Below are positions 8,095 through 9,849 of a stretch of DNA of 9,849 nt, in pieces. Made by a program: the position numbers and the translations under genes. Every line of letters begins with the position of its first letter. Within the stretch, counting starts at the first letter, position 1. This DNA is from Candidatus Margulisiibacteriota bacterium (GTDB taxonomy: Bacteria > Margulisbacteria > Termititenacia > Termititenacales > Termititenacaceae): the NCBI GenBank assembly GCA_031267055.1, contig JAIRZV010000023.1:1-9849 (forward strand), written 5' to 3'. Under the pieces are notes generated by a model, which made no database searches, was not told the DNA's origin, and saw only the letters and a program-made list of their open reading frames with translations.

Positions 8095-8158
8095 CTGATA
8101 GCCTTCCATAAAAACAAATATTTTCAGCGTCTAGAATTTATGTTAGACTTACAGTCGG
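8091..8158 (+). promoter_or_regulatory. Potentially structured leader upstream of the DHp gene
   Basis: CCGACTG (8091-8097) is perfectly complementary to CAGTCGG (8152-8158), which ends one base before the G-run of the Shine-Dalgarno. Inside lies a second inverted repeat, GTCTA-N10-TAGAC (8129-8148). An alternative pairing of CTGA (8095-8098) with TCAG (8124-8127) would exclude the outer helix. If transcription starts upstream of 8091, these could form alternative leader folds affecting ribosome access. The inner dyad could instead be a DNA operator: it overlaps a -10-like TAGAAT (8132-8137), in which case the outer helix would not be transcribed. Confidence 0.3.
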
Positions 8159-8159
8159 C

Positions 8160-8168
8160 GGGGGAAAG
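8160..8168 (+). promoter_or_regulatory. Shine-Dalgarno of the DHp gene
   Basis: GGGGGAAAG lies just before the ATG at 8172 (3 bases from its end, 7 from the G-run). It supports 8172 as a true start and argues that the short DHp frame is an intact gene rather than a remnant of a longer kinase. Confidence 0.6.
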
Positions 8169-8171
8169 ATT

Positions 8172-8396
8172 ATGCCGGTCAAAGAAACCATCGAAAAATC
8201 CACAACGCAAATGATCCATGATGTGCGTACGCCGCTGACCGTGCTGGGCATGTTGCACGTCACTCTGCAAAATCATCTGGCCAAAGCGCCGGAAATGAAC
8301 GAAGAGCTGTCCATACTCAAAGCAGAGCTCGGCAAGATCGAGCAAATCCTTGCCAAATACCGCGCGGACTTGCGCGGACAGCTGGAGAGCAAATGA
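8172..8396 (+). CDS. Stand-alone histidine-kinase DHp (HisKA-like) domain protein, 74 residues
   Basis: The protein is little more than one HisKA-type dimerisation/phosphoacceptor domain. Residues 14-23 read MIHDVRTPLT, a canonical H-box with predicted phospho-acceptor His16, acidic Asp17, and Thr20 and Pro21 of the H-[ED]-x-x-T-P signature. Helix one continues to about residue 37. A loop around APEMNEE (39-45) leads to a charged second helix (about 43-70). There is no sensor, PAS, HAMP or membrane segment before it and no HATPase_c domain (no N, G1, F or G2 box) after it, so it cannot autophosphorylate. DHp domains dimerise into a four-helix bundle. Alone they can act as phosphotransfer proteins (compare Spo0B) or as response-regulator phosphatases (the HExxT motif of EnvZ-type kinases). 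The stop overlaps the next start as ATGA, indicating translational coupling and a 1:1 partnership with the downstream regulator. The specific role is inferred; a truncated kinase is the alternative. Confidence 0.8.
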   Translation: MPVKETIEKSTTQMIHDVRTPLTVLGMLHVTLQNHLAKAPEMNEELSILKAELGKIEQILAKYRADLRGQLESK

Positions 8397-9849
8397 TCAA
8401 AATACTTTTGGTCGACGACGACAAAAACATGCTGTTGCAGCTCGAGCGCATACTCAAGAGCAATATTGAAAATCTGGAGATATTGAAAGCTGGTGACGGC
8501 AAAGAAGCGCTGAAATTGGTCAAAAAAGAAAATCCGCAGCTCGTGCTCATGGACATGCAAATGCCGGGCTTGAACGGCCTGGAAACTTTTGCCGAGATCA
8601 AAAAAATCGCACCCAAGCAGCTGGTCATCCTGATCACTGGCTACGGCACGACAGACACCGCCATCGAAGCGATGAAACTGGGTGCATATGATTACATAAC
8701 CAAATCGCCGGACCTGCCGGAAACTCTGCTGCCGATGGTTGGCGCCGCGCTGCGCGCCAGCGAGATCATGAACGAAGTCGTGGTGCTGGAAAACGTCACC
8801 GACACGCAAAATGTCAATCTCAATGTGCGCTCGATCATCGGCCTCTCGCCCAAAATGCAGGAAGTTTACAAAAGCGTCGGCAAGATCGCCGGCACGAGTA
8901 TTCCGGTCCTGCTGATCGGCGAGTCCGGCACCGGCAAAGAATTGGTCGCCCGCGCGGTCTACCACAACTCCAACCGCAAAGACAAAACTTTTCTGGCGAT
9001 CAATTGCGCGGCCATACCGGAAACTCTGCTCGAAGCGGAATTATTCGGTTACGAAAAAGGCGCGTTCACCGGCGCCAATGAGCGCAAGATCGGCAAATTT
9101 GAATTATGCAACGGCGGCACGATTTTCCTCGATGAGATCGGCGATATGCCGATGTCCATCCAGGCCAAAATTTTGCGCGTGCTGCAAGAGCGCGAGCTGG
9201 AACGGGTCGGCGGCACGGAAACTATCAAGGTCGATGTGCGCATTATTTCCGCCACCAATAAAAATTTGCAGGAGCTGATCGCCACCAATAAATTCCGCGA
9301 AGACCTGTACTACCGGCTCAACGGCATTCAGGTCAATTTGCCCGCTTTGCGCGAACGGCGCGAGGATATTCCCGATATCGTTTCATATTTCCTCAAAAGA
9401 TTTAATTACGAGTTTGGCAAAAATATTTCCGAAATCCCGACACGCACGCTCGAGCAGCTCAAAAAACACGAGTGGCCCGGCAATGTGCGCGAGCTGGAAA
9501 ACATCATCAAGCGCGCGGTCGTGACGACCACCGGACCGATCTTGCAGCTCAGTTTGAGAAGTACCGGCACAGCGGCCGCGGAGACTGCGCGCGAGACCGC
9601 GTTTCGCAATCAAGCTTTTGATCCGGCGACTTCGCTGGACACGCTGATCGACGCGGCCGCCGACTCTTTGCTGGAGCGTATGCTCATCATGCCGGAAAAC
9701 GATCCCGAACGGCAGGATCTGACCGGCAAACTGGAAAAAGCGCTGATCGTCAAAGCCCTGCACAAGCTGGAGGAAAATCAGGTGCGCACCGCCAAATTGC
9801 TCGGCATCACGCGCAATACTTTGCGCAGCCGCATCGAAAAATACGGTGT
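8393..9849 (+). CDS. NtrC-family sigma-54-dependent response regulator (REC-AAA+-Fis HTH), 3' end cut by the window
   Basis: Open for 485 codons to the right edge; the last visible residues IEKYG suggest only a few are missing. Receiver domain residues 1-120: acidic pair Asp8/Asp9, phosphoacceptor Asp54 in LMDMQMPGLNG, Thr82 in LITGYG, Lys104 in DYITKSP (the usual Lys-Pro is Lys-Ser-Pro here). AAA+ sigma-54 activation domain about 147-385: Walker A GESGTGKE (176-183), intact GAFTGA loop (223-228) that contacts sigma-54, Walker B IFLDEIG (Asp247-Glu248), REDLYYRLN from Arg302, and WPGNVREL from Trp361. A Fis-type helix-turn-helix closes the protein (about 455-485: AKLLGITRNTLRSRIEKYG). Phosphorylation normally drives assembly and ATP-dependent remodelling of sigma-54 holoenzyme at enhancer-dependent promoters. 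The start overlaps the DHp gene by ATGA. GC content is about 50-55% in sampled lines, above most of the giant gene. Target genes are unknown; the nitrogen role of NtrC itself cannot be assumed. Confidence 0.95.
   Translation, partial: MIKILLVDDDKNMLLQLERILKSNIENLEILKAGDGKEALKLVKKENPQLVLMDMQMPGLNGLETFAEIKKIAPKQLVILITGYGTTDTAIEAMKLGAYDYITKSPDLPETLLPMVGAALRASEIMNEVVVLENVTDTQNVNLNVRSIIGLSPKMQEVYKSVGKIAGTSIPVLLIGESGTGKELVARAVYHNSNRKDKTFLAINCAAIPETLLEAELFGYEKGAFTGANERKIGKFELCNGGTIFLDEIGDMPMSIQAKILRVLQERELERVGGTETIKVDVRIISATNKNLQELIATNKFREDLYYRLNGIQVNLPALRERREDIPDIVSYFLKRFNYEFGKNISEIPTRTLEQLKKHEWPGNVRELENIIKRAVVTTTGPILQLSLRSTGTAAAETARETAFRNQAFDPATSLDTLIDAAADSLLERMLIMPENDPERQDLTGKLEKALIVKALHKLEENQVRTAKLLGITRNTLRSRIEKYG

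Larger units (their letters stand above)
7834..8171. other. Divergent intergenic region, AT-rich, no supported gene
   Basis: This 338-base region separates the leftward giant gene from the rightward DHp/regulator operon. From about 7906 to 8033 the plus strand is pyrimidine-rich (long T and CT runs), so the transcript toward the giant gene would be purine-rich only if initiated upstream of the proposed promoter. The right half (about 8040-8170) is more mixed and carries a dyad, three ATAGCC words and inverted repeats. Two very short reading frames on the minus strand lack convincing start signals. No known riboswitch was recognised. Confidence 0.6.

Noticed and set aside
8273..8965. 230-residue minus-strand open frame
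   Set aside because: It is antisense to the DHp and receiver genes, rich in His/Gln/Phe/Asp typical of an antisense shadow, and has no family features.

Overview
The window looks like chromosome from a Gram-negative (diderm), probably uncultured bacterium that uses sigma-54. The support is a complete NtrC-type activator with an intact GAFTGA loop, a C-terminal run of outer-membrane-barrel-like strands in a giant protein, and an exported propeller/FN3 surface-type protein. Nothing visible fixes the phylum. Large lineage-specific surface proteins next to NtrC regulators are common in several candidate phyla, but that is only an impression. I saw no tRNA, rRNA, CRISPR array, insertion sequence or integrase.

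Layout: positions 1-1741 (minus strand) hold the 5' part of a gene that runs off the left edge. It encodes a signal peptide, about seven propeller-like repeats with one Asp-box, then FN3/Ig-like modules. After a 116-base gap, 1858-7833 (minus) is one uninterrupted gene for a 1991-residue protein of no family I recognise: a long, mostly helical acidic N-terminal two-thirds, a short barrel-like block, a roughly 425-residue low-complexity/Ig-like insertion with an internal duplication, and a C-terminal barrel-like block. Its best start is the ATG at 7833, which has a good Shine-Dalgarno. No signal peptide is visible, which conflicts with the barrel-like C-terminus. Base composition swings within this gene from about 30% to about 55% GC.

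Positions 7834-8171 form a divergent intergenic region with a plausible sigma-70 promoter for the giant gene, short direct repeats, a dyad, and a potentially structured leader upstream of the rightward genes. On the plus strand, 8172-8396 encodes a 74-residue protein that is essentially only a histidine-kinase dimerisation/phosphoacceptor (DHp) domain with no ATPase domain. It overlaps by ATGA an NtrC-type sigma-54 response regulator (8393 to the right edge, probably lacking only its last residues).

Working model (inference): the mini-DHp protein and the regulator form a translationally coupled phosphosignalling pair, with kinase activity supplied elsewhere. The pair may control sigma-54 promoters, possibly including the divergent surface-protein genes, although I found no convincing -24/-12 promoter in the window. 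The DHp-only partner and the giant barrel-ended protein without a visible signal peptide are the two most unusual items.
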